Shown here piece after piece: positions 34,825-44,342 of a stretch of 64,000 bases of DNA. The translations under genes were made by a program, and so were the position numbers. Numbering within the stretch: the first letter of the stretch is position 1; the number at the start of each line of letters is the position of its first letter. The notes under the pieces are model-generated. The model was not told where the DNA came from, did no database searches, and saw only the letters and a list, made by a program, of their open reading frames with translations. The DNA is from Patescibacteria group bacterium (lineage in GTDB: Bacteria > Patescibacteriota > Gracilibacteria > UBA1369), in contig CAUJCM010000001.1 of NCBI GenBank assembly GCA_963169655.1, positions 186,001 through 250,000 of the forward strand. Direction: 5' to 3'.

Positions 34825-36273
34825 ATGCTTGATAGTATTCAACAAATAGACAAGAAAGCCACTTGGGAAGCCATACTATCAAAGATTTTTTTATTAATAG
34901 ACAGATCACATTTACTTACTTTTTTCTTAAATAGTGCAATTTTAAGTTATGAAGATGGAATTTTAAAAATTGGTTTTGCAACTATTGTGGGTTCAGATTA
35001 TATGAAAACTAAATATCATAGTAAAATCTTCCCATTTGTAAAAGAAGTTTTGCCTGATGTTGTTAAAATAGAATATGAATTAAGTGCCTCTTTAGCTGAG
35101 AAAGATCATCCAGACAAACTTCCAGTTGATTTGTTTATGACTATTATTGGATCTGGGGGTACTAAGCCAAGAAAGGTACCTAATAAGCAAGAAGTTCTTT
35201 TGGAGGGTGGAATGCGAAGTAAAATGCTTAATAAAAGATATACTTTGCAAAATTTTATTCCAGGAAATGAAAATAAATTAGTACATGCAGCTTGTTTAGC
35301 GGTAGGAGCAAAGCCAGCTGGTATTTATAATCCTCTTTATATTTATGGTGATGTTGGGCTTGGTAAAACTCATTTACTTCAAGCAACAGGACAAGAAATT
35401 TTAAAAAACTTCCCAAGACAGAGAGTCGTTTATATGACTGCAGAAAATTTTGTAAATAAGATTGTTGAAGCGATTGGTAAAAAACATACAAAACCTTTTA
35501 AGGATGAGTACAGAAATTTAGATTGTTTGATTGTTGATGATATTCAGTTTTTTGCAAATCGTGCTACTTCAGAGCAAGAATTTTTCCATACTTTTAATGA
35601 ATTATATGATAATGGTAAGCAAATTATTTTGAGTGCTGATAAACCACCAAGAGAATTAGATGGTTTTGATGATAGATTAAAAAGTCGTTTTGGAATGGGA
35701 ATGTTAATCGAGGTTCAAAAACCTAGTTTTGAGACGAGACTTGCTATTTTGAAAGCAAAATGTGGTGAGTATCAAGTGTTAATTGACCCTGAAGTTATTG
35801 AATTTATTGCATTTAATGTAACTCATAGTGTGAGAGAAATGATTGGTGTTTTAGTTACTGCAATTGGTGAAGCTCAATTGGAAAATGCGACACCAACTAT
35901 AAGGTCAGTTGCACAAGTAATTAGAAAATTATCAAGAGATCAGGATGTTGGTGAAATTGATTTGAGAGATCAAAATAAAACAGTTGTGAGGGATACCGAA
36001 GATGTTTTAGATATTGTAGCTAAGTATTTTGGTTCTACAAAGAGTGAACTTATTGGACTTGATAGAAAAAAAGAAATTATGATACCAAGACAAGTAAGTA
36101 TGTATTTGATTAGAGAAATTTTGAATCATTCTTATGAAGCCATTGGTGAGAATTTTAGTGGTAGAAATCATACAACTGTAATGCATGCTTGTAATAAAGT
36201 TGTAACTCAAATGAAAGTTGATCAAAAGATGCAGAGAGATATAAATGCGCTAAAAAAGGAATTAGGATTTTAA
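34825..36273 (+). CDS. dnaA: Chromosomal replication initiator DnaA
   Basis: A 482-aa AAA+ initiator. The N-terminal domain I is followed by a short linker; Walker A GDVGLGKTHL is near residue 174 and Walker B DCLIVDDIQFF near 235. The arginine-finger region has DDRLKSRFG, and the C-terminal helix-turn-helix bears the DnaA signature FSGRNHTTVMHA. A TTG immediately before the ATG is also in frame. No cluster of DnaA boxes is visible within 140 bp upstream or in the 75 bp downstream, so the origin is not obviously adjacent. Confidence 0.96.
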   Translation: MLDSIQQIDKKATWEAILSKIFLLIDRSHLLTFFLNSAILSYEDGILKIGFATIVGSDYMKTKYHSKIFPFVKEVLPDVVKIEYELSASLAEKDHPDKLPVDLFMTIIGSGGTKPRKVPNKQEVLLEGGMRSKMLNKRYTLQNFIPGNENKLVHAACLAVGAKPAGIYNPLYIYGDVGLGKTHLLQATGQEILKNFPRQRVVYMTAENFVNKIVEAIGKKHTKPFKDEYRNLDCLIVDDIQFFANRATSEQEFFHTFNELYDNGKQIILSADKPPRELDGFDDRLKSRFGMGMLIEVQKPSFETRLAILKAKCGEYQVLIDPEVIEFIAFNVTHSVREMIGVLVTAIGEAQLENATPTIRSVAQVIRKLSRDQDVGEIDLRDQNKTVVRDTEDVLDIVAKYFGSTKSELIGLDRKKEIMIPRQVSMYLIREILNHSYEAIGENFSGRNHTTVMHACNKVVTQMKVDQKMQRDINALKKELGF

Positions 36274-36280
36274 AAATTTC

Positions 36281-36308
36281 TTTACTCTAAGCTCTTTTTA
36301 TATATAAT
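36281..36308 (+). promoter_or_regulatory. Promoter of the FecR-domain gene
   Basis: TTTACT (36281-36286), 16-nt spacer, TATAAT (36303-36308), just after the dnaA stop. Confidence 0.55.
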
Positions 36309-36348
36309 GAAAACAATTATTTAACTTTATTGGCAAGTGTCAGTTTAT

Positions 36349-37974
36349 ATGCGTCGATACAGGAGAAGAAGCAGATCTCAGTACTTATTACCTTTTATTA
36401 TAGTAATAAGTTTGGGGATATTTTTAGTATTAGTATTTCAATTGTGGGGAAGCTTATTTCCAACTGTAAAAGGAGATGCGCTTTTCTATATTGCTGATGG
36501 AAGATCGAAAGTTTTACCATTCGGTACAAGTGAATGGGAAAATATATATAATGGGTCAAAAGTTAAGTTAGGAGATTCTGTAAAAACCTTACATAATGCG
36601 AAAGGAGTTTTGCAATTTTATGATGGTACGGTTGTAAGACTTAATGAAGATACACAAATTACTTTGGTCGACATAACTGTAAAAAATGATTCTCAACAAA
36701 TAATTTTGTTTTTGAACGAAGGAGATGCTTGGGTTAATAAACCAAAACAAAATGTTGTTAAGAAAACTAATTTTATTATTAATACTAATTTTGCTTCTTA
36801 TACTGATACAGGAACCGTCTTCAATTTATCAAAACATGAAGATGATATTTTAACAGTAGTAAAAGGACAAGTAAAAGCTGATATTTTAGAAAATAAAGAT
36901 GGGAAAACAAGGATTATTGAATCTGTTTTAGCGGGAATTGGACAACAGTTAACTTTAAATGATTTAGTGATGCAAGAATTTTATCAGAGAAAGTTTGTTT
37001 CTGTTTTAACTGCAACTAATCCTATTTTCCAAACTTCTAACTGGTATTTGTGGAATATTAAGGAAGATGATAATCCTACTGATTTTTCTAAATTAAATAG
37101 TGAATCAACAATTACAGAAAATTTAGGAACTCCAGAAAATTCTTTATTATTTAATGGTGGAAATTCTAACCAACCTAAAAGCAGTTTGGATGCTCCAACT
37201 TTACTTTCTCCTAAATCAAATAATATTTCTGCTGTAAAAGATACTCAAGAACTAAGCGGTAAAATTGCAGAAGGTACAAAAAAATTGCTTTTAAAACAAT
37301 TACTTGCAGGGGATACAGAAGTTCAAAAAATTCTGGTTAATTCTATGGATGTTGATAGTTTGACTTGGAGTTATACTCTTTCAGATAAAAAAGGTAATAT
37401 GAAAGCTGGTAAAAATGTATATGAATTTGTGGGAATTGATGAAAATGCGAAAGAAACAGAACCTTTAAGAGTGGTGATTGAATACCAAGTTTTAAATGAG
37501 CCAGATTTAGTTATTGATAATACTCAATTAGATAAGCCAGTAATTTTGACAGTTAATGGGGTGGCATATCAAAGTGGTATGCAAATAGATAAAAATGCTT
37601 TTTCTATTACTGGTTCTGTGTCTAAAGTGGACCAAGTCTGGGTTGATGATTTTCAATTAACAAAGTTTAAAAAAGGGGATGCAACTTGGACTTATAATGT
37701 AAATACTTCTTTTGGAAATTTAAAAAATGGAGAAAATACTTATAGTGTTTATGGAATGATGGAGAATGGTAAGAAAACCCCAATACAAACGATAAAAATT
37801 AATTATACTCCTAAAGTTAAAGAAGAAGTAGTTAAGCCGGTTGTAGAAAAGAATAATAATGTGGATTTAAAAACTGAAGTTGTTGAAGAAAATACCGATA
37901 TAGAAGCTGAAAAACCCATTGAAAATAATTCAAATACTTTAAATCAGGATGTTATTGAAGAGGTTATCGAATAA
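36349..37974 (+). CDS. Membrane-anchored FecR-domain protein
   Basis: A 541-aa protein with an arginine-rich N-terminus (MRRYRRRSRSQ), one membrane helix (about 12-35) and an extracytoplasmic FecR-like beta domain. The latter shows VKLGDSVKTLHNAKGVLQFYD, VRLNEDTQITL and EGDAWVNKP, spanning about 60-210. Further Ig-like beta repeats and a polar tail rich in V, E and N (about 490-541) follow. In classical systems FecR relays a periplasmic signal to a sigma factor; none is adjacent here, so a structural or wall-binding role is equally possible. An in-frame GTG at 36337 would add four residues. Confidence 0.78.
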   Translation: MRRYRRRSRSQYLLPFIIVISLGIFLVLVFQLWGSLFPTVKGDALFYIADGRSKVLPFGTSEWENIYNGSKVKLGDSVKTLHNAKGVLQFYDGTVVRLNEDTQITLVDITVKNDSQQIILFLNEGDAWVNKPKQNVVKKTNFIINTNFASYTDTGTVFNLSKHEDDILTVVKGQVKADILENKDGKTRIIESVLAGIGQQLTLNDLVMQEFYQRKFVSVLTATNPIFQTSNWYLWNIKEDDNPTDFSKLNSESTITENLGTPENSLLFNGGNSNQPKSSLDAPTLLSPKSNNISAVKDTQELSGKIAEGTKKLLLKQLLAGDTEVQKILVNSMDVDSLTWSYTLSDKKGNMKAGKNVYEFVGIDENAKETEPLRVVIEYQVLNEPDLVIDNTQLDKPVILTVNGVAYQSGMQIDKNAFSITGSVSKVDQVWVDDFQLTKFKKGDATWTYNVNTSFGNLKNGENTYSVYGMMENGKKTPIQTIKINYTPKVKEEVVKPVVEKNNNVDLKTEVVEENTDIEAEKPIENNSNTLNQDVIEEVIE

Positions 37975-37981
37975 TTGGGTT

Positions 37982-39016
37982 TTATAAATATTTTTGTTTG
38001 TTAATGTTATGTTCGGCATTGTTTGTTGAATAGATCATTTCGCCGTTTTTTGAAGTAAGATAAAAATAATATTTAGATTCTTGAGGTGTAATTGTTCCAA
38101 GTATACTTGCGAGTCCCGGATTTGCTATTGGTCCAAGTGGTAGACCTGTATGAAGTCTTGTATTGTAAGGAGTGTCTGTTTGTAAATCTTGATAAGTTAT
38201 TTCTCTATTGTCTTTTTCATAAAGTAAAGTTGCATCAATGCCAAGTGGCCAGTTTTCTTCTAATCTTTTCCAAATTATACCTGCGACTAAAGGTCTATCA
38301 CTGTCTTGATTTACTTCTTTTTCAACCATTGCAGCAATATTAATAATTTGGTCTAAACTTTTATTTGAGTTTTTGGTATTAGGTAATACTTTTTTTTGAA
38401 ATGTATTTAATAATTGAGTTATGAAATCTTCATTTGTGAAATGATCAGCACTTACATAATATGTGTCGGGAAAAAGATAACCTTCAAGAGGATGTGGCCT
38501 TTTGGATAAAACTTCTTTATTAAGAAAAGAATATTTATCCCATAACTTAAAACTGTCAGCTGAGTTAAGAAATTCACCAGAATTAATTAAGTCTAAATTG
38601 GTTAAAATTGTATCGATATTTTGAATGGTAGATCCTTCAGGTATAGTGACTACTACTTGCCTTACGGTGTTTGAAGTTATTGTTGAAAGTATTTGTTCTG
38701 AAGTAAAAGATTGGCTAAGTGGAAATCTTCCTGTTTTTATCTTTGTGTCTAATTTATTTAATTTGGTAAAGAGTAAAAATGAGTCTGCGTTTAAAATAAA
38801 ATTTTCTTCTTCTAATTTTTTGGCAATTGCTTTTAGATTTTCCCCTTTATTAATTACGAATACTTGCTCTTTTGTATTTTGAGGATTAACTGGCGTATTT
38901 ATATAATATTGATATTGTTGATATTTATAGATAAAAATAGCAACAGGGATTACTATAATTATTAAAAGATAGGTAATCCAATTATGATTTTTGGAAACTC
39001 TTTTTTTTCGATACAT
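37982..39016 (-). CDS. mltG: Endolytic murein transglycosylase
   Basis: A 344-aa YceG/MltG protein that cuts nascent peptidoglycan strands and sets their length. It has an N-terminal membrane helix (about 15-32) and a LysM-like domain (VFVINKGENLKAIAKKLEE). The catalytic YceG domain shows GYLFPDTYYV, the catalytic Glu in AAMVEKEVNQ and the block DRPLVAGIIWKRL, LGIDATLLY, with TRLHTGLPLGPIANPG near the end. Length is normal. It is transcribed with ybaB upstream (16 bp gap). Confidence 0.94.
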   Translation of the reverse strand: MYRKKRVSKNHNWITYLLIIIVIPVAIFIYKYQQYQYYINTPVNPQNTKEQVFVINKGENLKAIAKKLEEENFILNADSFLLFTKLNKLDTKIKTGRFPLSQSFTSEQILSTITSNTVRQVVVTIPEGSTIQNIDTILTNLDLINSGEFLNSADSFKLWDKYSFLNKEVLSKRPHPLEGYLFPDTYYVSADHFTNEDFITQLLNTFQKKVLPNTKNSNKSLDQIINIAAMVEKEVNQDSDRPLVAGIIWKRLEENWPLGIDATLLYEKDNREITYQDLQTDTPYNTRLHTGLPLGPIANPGLASILGTITPQESKYYFYLTSKNGEMIYSTNNAEHNINKQKYL

Positions 39017-39032
39017 TTATTTGTATTAAATT

Positions 39033-39305
39033 TTATTTGCCAAGGCCAGGTATACCTAGATTGCCCATTACATCTTTCATTTCGTGGGCAGCAATTTCTT
39101 GAGATTTTTTTAATGCTTTATTCATTGCCTTCACAATGGCTGGAAGTGATTGTCCATTGTGTTTGACATCAATACATTCTTGTTTTCCATTAATAATAAC
39201 TGTATATTCACCTTCGTCGGCTTCAATATGTGTATTTCCTAATTTGTCTTGGATAGCTTTAGCTTTTTTTTGCAGAGCCATCATTTCTTTCATTTGATCT
39301 AACAT
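39033..39305 (-). CDS. YbaB/EbfC nucleoid-associated protein
   Basis: A 90-aa DNA-binding protein of the YbaB/EbfC family. The N-terminal helix KEMMALQKKAKAIQDKL, the central strands YTVIINGKQECIDVK and a C-terminal helix ending GLGK fit the family, though it is somewhat shorter than typical (~105 aa). It usually lies near recR or dnaX; here it sits in front of mltG instead. Confidence 0.88.
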   Translation of the reverse strand: MLDQMKEMMALQKKAKAIQDKLGNTHIEADEGEYTVIINGKQECIDVKHNGQSLPAIVKAMNKALKKSQEIAAHEMKDVMGNLGIPGLGK

Positions 39306-39375
39306 AATTTATTTTGTCCAAAAATGATATGTAGAGTTATTGTAGAAGAAAAATATTTTGAGTCAATAAATTCTG

Positions 39376-39404
39376 TTGCAGATATTTTTTTTTTGAGATA
39401 GACT
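39376..39404 (+). promoter_or_regulatory. Candidate promoter of rplY
   Basis: TTGCAG (39376-39381), 17-nt spacer, TAGACT (39399-39404), 36 bp before the ATG. Confidence 0.4.
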
Positions 39405-39440
39405 TCGACGCGTAAATTAACCGTTTATTCAATAAAATAT

Positions 39441-40094
39441 ATGGAACTTCTTGAATTAGATGCACAAATTAGGGATAAAAGTGCAAATGTAAAGTCATTA
39501 AGACAACAAAGAGTAATTCCCGCTGTATGTTATGGTAAAGGCTATGAAAATAGAAGTATTGGAGTCGATTATCAATCATTTAGAAAGCTTTTTAATAAAA
39601 TAGGGTCTTCTCAAGTGTTTAATTTGAATGTAGATGGACAAAAATTACCTGTTTTGGTACATGAAGTTAGCTATAACCCAATGACTGATGAATTTAATCA
39701 TATTGATTTTTTACAAATAAATATGAAAGAAGAGGTAACAGCGTCTGTGCCAGTTGAGTTAGTTGGAGAATCACCAGCAATTAAAATGTATAATGCAGTG
39801 GTTACTTTAATTAAAGATGAAATTGAGGTTAGATGTATGCCAATGGATCTACCTCCAAAGATTGAGTTAGATGTTACTAAATTAGAAAATATTGGAGATG
39901 CAATTCGTATTAGTGATTTACAATTAGGTAATAAAGTAGAAATTCTTGATGATTTAGAAGAGACTTTGGTTTCTGTAAGTGCTGTTGAAGAATATAAAGA
40001 GGAAGAAGTAGAAGTTCCAGACGATATTAAAGCTGAACCAGTTGTTGCTAGTGCAGATAAAGTAAGTGAAGAAAAAGAGGAGAAAGCTGATTAA
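39441..40094 (+). CDS. rplY: Ribosomal protein L25 (CTC form)
   Basis: A 217-aa 5S rRNA-binding protein. The N-terminal L25 domain (LRQQRVIPAVCYGKGYENRS, and LVHEVSYNPMTDEFNHIDFLQI) is followed by the C-terminal TL5/CTC beta domain (VPVELVGESPAIK.., about 95-190) and a Glu-rich tail. The two-domain form is typical of bacteria other than enterics. Its stop overlaps by 4 bp the end of a small convergent ORF. Confidence 0.94.
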   Translation: MELLELDAQIRDKSANVKSLRQQRVIPAVCYGKGYENRSIGVDYQSFRKLFNKIGSSQVFNLNVDGQKLPVLVHEVSYNPMTDEFNHIDFLQINMKEEVTASVPVELVGESPAIKMYNAVVTLIKDEIEVRCMPMDLPPKIELDVTKLENIGDAIRISDLQLGNKVEILDDLEETLVSVSAVEEYKEEEVEVPDDIKAEPVVASADKVSEEKEEKAD

Positions 40095-40225
40095 TTAAGG
40101 ATTTTTTCTAAATTTTTACAATAAGTGGCCATGATTTCTTGGTCACTTATTTTGTTTTGTGGCTGATTTGTTTGATTTTTACTGCTTTTTTGTTCTTTTT
40201 CTATATTTTTAGTTTTTGAGTTCAT
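40091..40225 (-). CDS. Possible 44-aa hydrophilic protein
   Basis: A short ATG frame on the minus strand encoding a Lys/Gln/Asn-rich N-terminal half (MNSKTKNIEKEQKSS) and a more ordered end with DQEIMATYCKNLEKIL. It fills the 220-bp space between rplY and the next gene and overlaps the rplY stop by 4 bp. Evidence is limited to the plausible C-terminal helix and the position; it may be non-coding. Confidence 0.3.
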   Translation of the reverse strand: MNSKTKNIEKEQKSSKNQTNQPQNKISDQEIMATYCKNLEKILN

Positions 40226-40314
40226 ATTAAATTTGTTAATATGTGATTTTAGCAAGGTAATTACTTTAAATCTAGGGTTAAAATGTGTTATAATATAGTG
40301 ATTAATTATAACTA

Positions 40315-42060
40315 ATGGCAGAAGATAAAAAAGATCAAAAATCGACTCCAATAAATAAAAAACCTAAAACTGACAAGCAAAAGGAAAAAGAGCGTGAAAG
40401 GAGGAGAAAAAGACGACAGAAAAAGAAAGTGAAAATAGGTGAAGATCTATCTTTATTTTTATCTAGTAAAGATGAAGGGATAAAGTCCAAAGGAGATTTT
40501 AAAGCTGATATTGCGGATTTTGAACAAGATAATTCGGATCATCAAGAACGGAATTACCCAATTCCTGAATTAAGCCAACAATCTTCAAAGACTAATCAAT
40601 CGGATGATTTTGAAGACCAAAGTTTAGATTTACCGCAAATTCCGGTAGTTCCAGATCAAAACTCATCTAATTTAAAAGATGATGTTGGGACAGGTCATGA
40701 TGAAGATACAGTTTTTTCCAATCAATCCTTTGAGGGGCAAAATGTGGATTTATCATTTAAAGATAAAGAGGAGAGCGAAGGTAGTAATTTAAAAGAAAAT
40801 GAGGTCTTAGATGTGTCTAAGGTTGAATCTAAAGAGCTAGATGAAGAGAATGAACAACAAGAAGAGAGTATTTTAGAGACAAATGATGAAATAGATGATG
40901 AAAATGTTGAAGTTGATACTCCTTTAGATGATGAGAATGATATTAGAGTGGAATCTTCTAAGAATATTTTTGAAGAGACGCCTGTGTATGAAAGTCAGAA
41001 GTTAAATGATGATGAAGAAATGGATAGAGAAAGTGAAGAAGAAAATGTAAATAATGAAGAAAATGAAAAAATAGATAGGGTTGATGAGGATGATAATGAG
41101 GGGAATATAAATAATCAAGAAGAAGCGGAGATAATTAGACAGAGTTTGATTAATAATAATGATAGTCCTTTATTGGAAGAAGAAACTGGAGGTGATTGGA
41201 TTATTAGTAAATTGATTAAAAGTATTGTTTCTATAGTGGTGATAATCATATTGGCTATTGGAGCTTTTTGGTTTGGTTCAAAATTACATATATTGGACTT
41301 TGTAAAAGGTGTGTTTAACTGGAAAAAGGTTGAGGTTATTGAAGGAGATAATCAAAATGTTACTATTGATATAAATATGCAGAAACAATTGGGATTTTAT
41401 GGTAGTAAAATATTTTCGAGGAATTTGGGTGATACTAGGGATCTTGGCTATAATGTCTTTTTTGTGGCTCATTATTTTGGAAAATTAATGGATCCAGTTT
41501 TTTATGGAGAAACAGGTATAACAGCTGCTTTGTATTATGGATATGGTCAAGATAGCCAATATTTTGAAAATAAATTTATTTATTATGTAAAATTATTGGG
41601 TCGTATTAAAGAAGCAAATAAGGTTGATGTGAATGTTTTATTAAATGGGAAAGTTGATAGGGATGCTACCTTAAATGCTTATTTAAAGGAATTAAAAGGT
41701 ATTTTTGAAGAAGGGAATGCTATGAGAAAAGAAATTAATGTTCAAGTAGATGAATTTCAAATATCTTTAGCGAGTTTAAATGAAGATCATGATAGGTATC
41801 AAAATGATTTTTTTGCAGCTTTAAATGCTAATTTGGCTGAAAAATCTAATGAATTAATGAAACAATTTGTGTTAAATAGCCAAAAACAGGTTGAATTGAA
41901 GGCTAAAATGGCTGCCATGGCTAGGCTGTCACAAGATTACACTGATCAATTACTTAAAATGCAAGCTAGAATTGTTGGTGTAGAACAAAATATGGATGCT
42001 TTGATTTCGGGTGTAAGGTTTACTGAAATACCTGGTAGTGACTTGAATCTCATTGATTAA
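40315..42060 (+). CDS. Membrane protein with basic-acidic disordered cytoplasmic half and coiled-coil exterior
   Basis: A 581-aa protein of striking composition. Residues 1-42 are extremely basic (runs such as KERERRRKRRQKKK). Residues 43-290 are low-complexity and very rich in Asp, Glu, Ser and Asn. One membrane helix lies at about 300-322, and residues 340-581 form an extracytoplasmic, mostly helical domain with likely coiled coils near the end. No family recognised. The layout (nucleic-acid-like basic tip, acidic spacer, membrane anchor) could suit a scaffold, but that is a guess. A TATAAT at 40289-40294 precedes it. Confidence 0.72.
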   Translation: MAEDKKDQKSTPINKKPKTDKQKEKERERRRKRRQKKKVKIGEDLSLFLSSKDEGIKSKGDFKADIADFEQDNSDHQERNYPIPELSQQSSKTNQSDDFEDQSLDLPQIPVVPDQNSSNLKDDVGTGHDEDTVFSNQSFEGQNVDLSFKDKEESEGSNLKENEVLDVSKVESKELDEENEQQEESILETNDEIDDENVEVDTPLDDENDIRVESSKNIFEETPVYESQKLNDDEEMDRESEEENVNNEENEKIDRVDEDDNEGNINNQEEAEIIRQSLINNNDSPLLEEETGGDWIISKLIKSIVSIVVIIILAIGAFWFGSKLHILDFVKGVFNWKKVEVIEGDNQNVTIDINMQKQLGFYGSKIFSRNLGDTRDLGYNVFFVAHYFGKLMDPVFYGETGITAALYYGYGQDSQYFENKFIYYVKLLGRIKEANKVDVNVLLNGKVDRDATLNAYLKELKGIFEEGNAMRKEINVQVDEFQISLASLNEDHDRYQNDFFAALNANLAEKSNELMKQFVLNSQKQVELKAKMAAMARLSQDYTDQLLKMQARIVGVEQNMDALISGVRFTEIPGSDLNLID

Positions 42061-42125
42061 ATTTAATACTGAACTGTTTTTTTAGATAAAAAGTGATATA
42101 TTTGGATTGTACTTAATTAATTTAT

Positions 42126-44342
42126 TTGAGTGAGATTAATAAATATCGAGAATTATTAAACCCGTATTTTCAGGGAGATGATCAATTAATTCTGGATAAT
42201 TTACTCAAATATGCAGATAATTTATATGATTCTTTATATAGGTATTCTGGAGAGTCTTATTTTGACCGTGTTTTGAGGCTTACTTGTGATAAAATTTTAA
42301 AATTAAATCCAGATAAAGCAACTATTATTGCTTCTGTTTTGGTAAATGCTACTTATTCTCCAAAATACAATTTAAGTGAAATTCAGAAATTATTTGGAGA
42401 TGAAGTTAGAGATTTGGTAGAAAGTTTGGGTAAAATTGATTCTATTAAATCAAGGTATTCGGAGTCTGATACTAAAGTTATTGGTAATATGTTTTTGACA
42501 TTAGCAGAAGATTTGAGAGTTATTATTATCCGTTTAGCGGATCGTATTGAAAATATGGAGACTTTAGAATTTAAATCTGTTGAAAAGCAAAAAGCTAATG
42601 CAAGAGAGATTTTGGATGTTTATGTACCAATTGCTTCTCGTTTAGGTTTATATGAATTTAAATTGATTTTACAAGATTTGGCTTTTAAATATGTGTATCC
42701 AGAAGACTATAAAAATTTAAGGAATGAGATGGATGAATATTTAGGCCATACTCAAAAAACTATTGATGATATGAAACATGAATTGGAGAATTTGATGTTT
42801 AGATCTGGATTTGATGTAAAAATATCAGGGAGAGTTAAAAATTTATTTAGTATATTTAATAAATTAAAAAAGAAAACCGCTACACTTGATGATTTATATG
42901 ATGTCTTTGCTTTAAGAATTGTTTTAAATACAGATGAAAATATTGAAGAGGATAAAGCTGAAAGTATTGAATCATTATATAAAATTTTAAGTTTATTAAA
43001 TGCTAGATATACTAATTTACCAGATAGATTTAAAGATTATATAGCCAATCCAAAATCTAATGGTTATCGAAGTTTGCATATTGCAGTTATTGGGCTAAAT
43101 TCTAAAAATTCTCAAAAACCAACTGAAATTCAAATTCGTACAGCTTCAATGCATAAATTTGCAGAACAAGGTTTTGCAGCTCATTGGTTATATAAAGAAA
43201 ATAAATCAGCTGAAAATAATGAAAACTTAATGAGGGCATTGAATGATTTGAGAGCAAATTTAAATACAGTTGATCATAGTATCAATGAGTTGAAAATGAA
43301 TTTATACCCAAATAAGGTATTTGTTTTAACTCCAAATAATTTGGTTAAAGAGTTACCGATTAAGTCTACTCCTGTGGACTTTGCTTTTGCAGTGCATTCA
43401 GATATTGGAATGCATTGCCAATTAGCTAAAGTTAATGGGCATGTTGTCCCTTTGGATTATCAATTGAAAAACGGTGATATTGTTGAGATTCTTACTTCAA
43501 ATAATGTTACTGTAAAATTAAATTGGCTAGAAACAGTTGAAACTAAATTAGCAAAAAGTAAAATTAAAAATTATTTTAAGACATTAGATAGTGATGTTTT
43601 ATTACAGAAAGGTCGAGATGAATTAAATATACTTTTGTCTAAATTACAAATGTCTAAATTGGATGATAATTTAAGTTTTTTAAAAACTTATAAAGGTAAA
43701 TCCATGGGGTTAAAAGATAGGGAAGCGGTTCTTGAAGAATTAGGAGGTGGCACAATTAGTGTGAATACTGTATTTAGAAATGCTTATGGAACTTCGGTTG
43801 ATTCATTAATTAAAAAAGAAAAAAATGCAAAGCAAATTTCTTTTAAGAAAGTTTTAATACCAAAAACAGATTTAGATAAACCAGTAAATTTAAATAATTC
43901 TAGGTTAATTATTGGTGGAGAATTAAATATGCCATATCGACTTTCTAATTGCTGTAAGCCTAAGTTGTCTGATAATATTGTTGGTTATATTACTAAAAGT
44001 AAAGGAGTTAGTATTCATAAAATTAATTGTGTTTTTGTGAGAAACGCAGATAAAAACAGACTATTAGATGCTAGATTGGAATATAAGGCTATAGATAGGA
44101 ATTTATCTAATTATTTAGTTTCTTTGTTTTTAGAAATTGACCATCATGCGGAATATTTGAAAAGTGTGATTGAATATTTTAATAGAGAAAATATTACCAT
44201 TCAAAGTTTTGATATGGTTGAAGATAAAGATCAAAAACCTCAGAGAAAAGTTGTGGTTGGGGTAAATAATGAGAAAGAATTAGATAAAATTATTAATAAT
44301 TTAAACTTAATTGAAGGAGTAACTGTAATTTCAAAAATGTAA
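42126..44342 (+). CDS. RelA/SpoT-family (p)ppGpp synthetase with degenerate hydrolase domain
   Basis: A 738-aa long RSH protein. The synthetase domain looks intact: VKNLFSIFNKLKKKT, DDLYDVFALRIVLNTDE, RFKDYIANPKSNGYRSLH, EIQIRT and AEQGFAAHWLYKE (about 240-360). A TGS domain (about 395-455) and a C-terminal ACT domain (about 660-738) follow. The N-terminal HD region keeps its helical context (ADRIENMETLEFK), but where hydrolases have HDxxED the sequence reads VNATYS, so ppGpp hydrolysis is unlikely. It starts with TTG at 42126; no closer ATG precedes conserved sequence. Confidence 0.92.
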   Translation: MSEINKYRELLNPYFQGDDQLILDNLLKYADNLYDSLYRYSGESYFDRVLRLTCDKILKLNPDKATIIASVLVNATYSPKYNLSEIQKLFGDEVRDLVESLGKIDSIKSRYSESDTKVIGNMFLTLAEDLRVIIIRLADRIENMETLEFKSVEKQKANAREILDVYVPIASRLGLYEFKLILQDLAFKYVYPEDYKNLRNEMDEYLGHTQKTIDDMKHELENLMFRSGFDVKISGRVKNLFSIFNKLKKKTATLDDLYDVFALRIVLNTDENIEEDKAESIESLYKILSLLNARYTNLPDRFKDYIANPKSNGYRSLHIAVIGLNSKNSQKPTEIQIRTASMHKFAEQGFAAHWLYKENKSAENNENLMRALNDLRANLNTVDHSINELKMNLYPNKVFVLTPNNLVKELPIKSTPVDFAFAVHSDIGMHCQLAKVNGHVVPLDYQLKNGDIVEILTSNNVTVKLNWLETVETKLAKSKIKNYFKTLDSDVLLQKGRDELNILLSKLQMSKLDDNLSFLKTYKGKSMGLKDREAVLEELGGGTISVNTVFRNAYGTSVDSLIKKEKNAKQISFKKVLIPKTDLDKPVNLNNSRLIIGGELNMPYRLSNCCKPKLSDNIVGYITKSKGVSIHKINCVFVRNADKNRLLDARLEYKAIDRNLSNYLVSLFLEIDHHAEYLKSVIEYFNRENITIQSFDMVEDKDQKPQRKVVVGVNNEKELDKIINNLNLIEGVTVISKM

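Noticed and set aside
40226-40351. N-terminal extension of the small minus-strand ORF (86 codons)
   Set aside because: The extra 42 codons overlap the start and promoter region of the 581-aa gene; only the 44-codon ATG version is kept, with low confidence.
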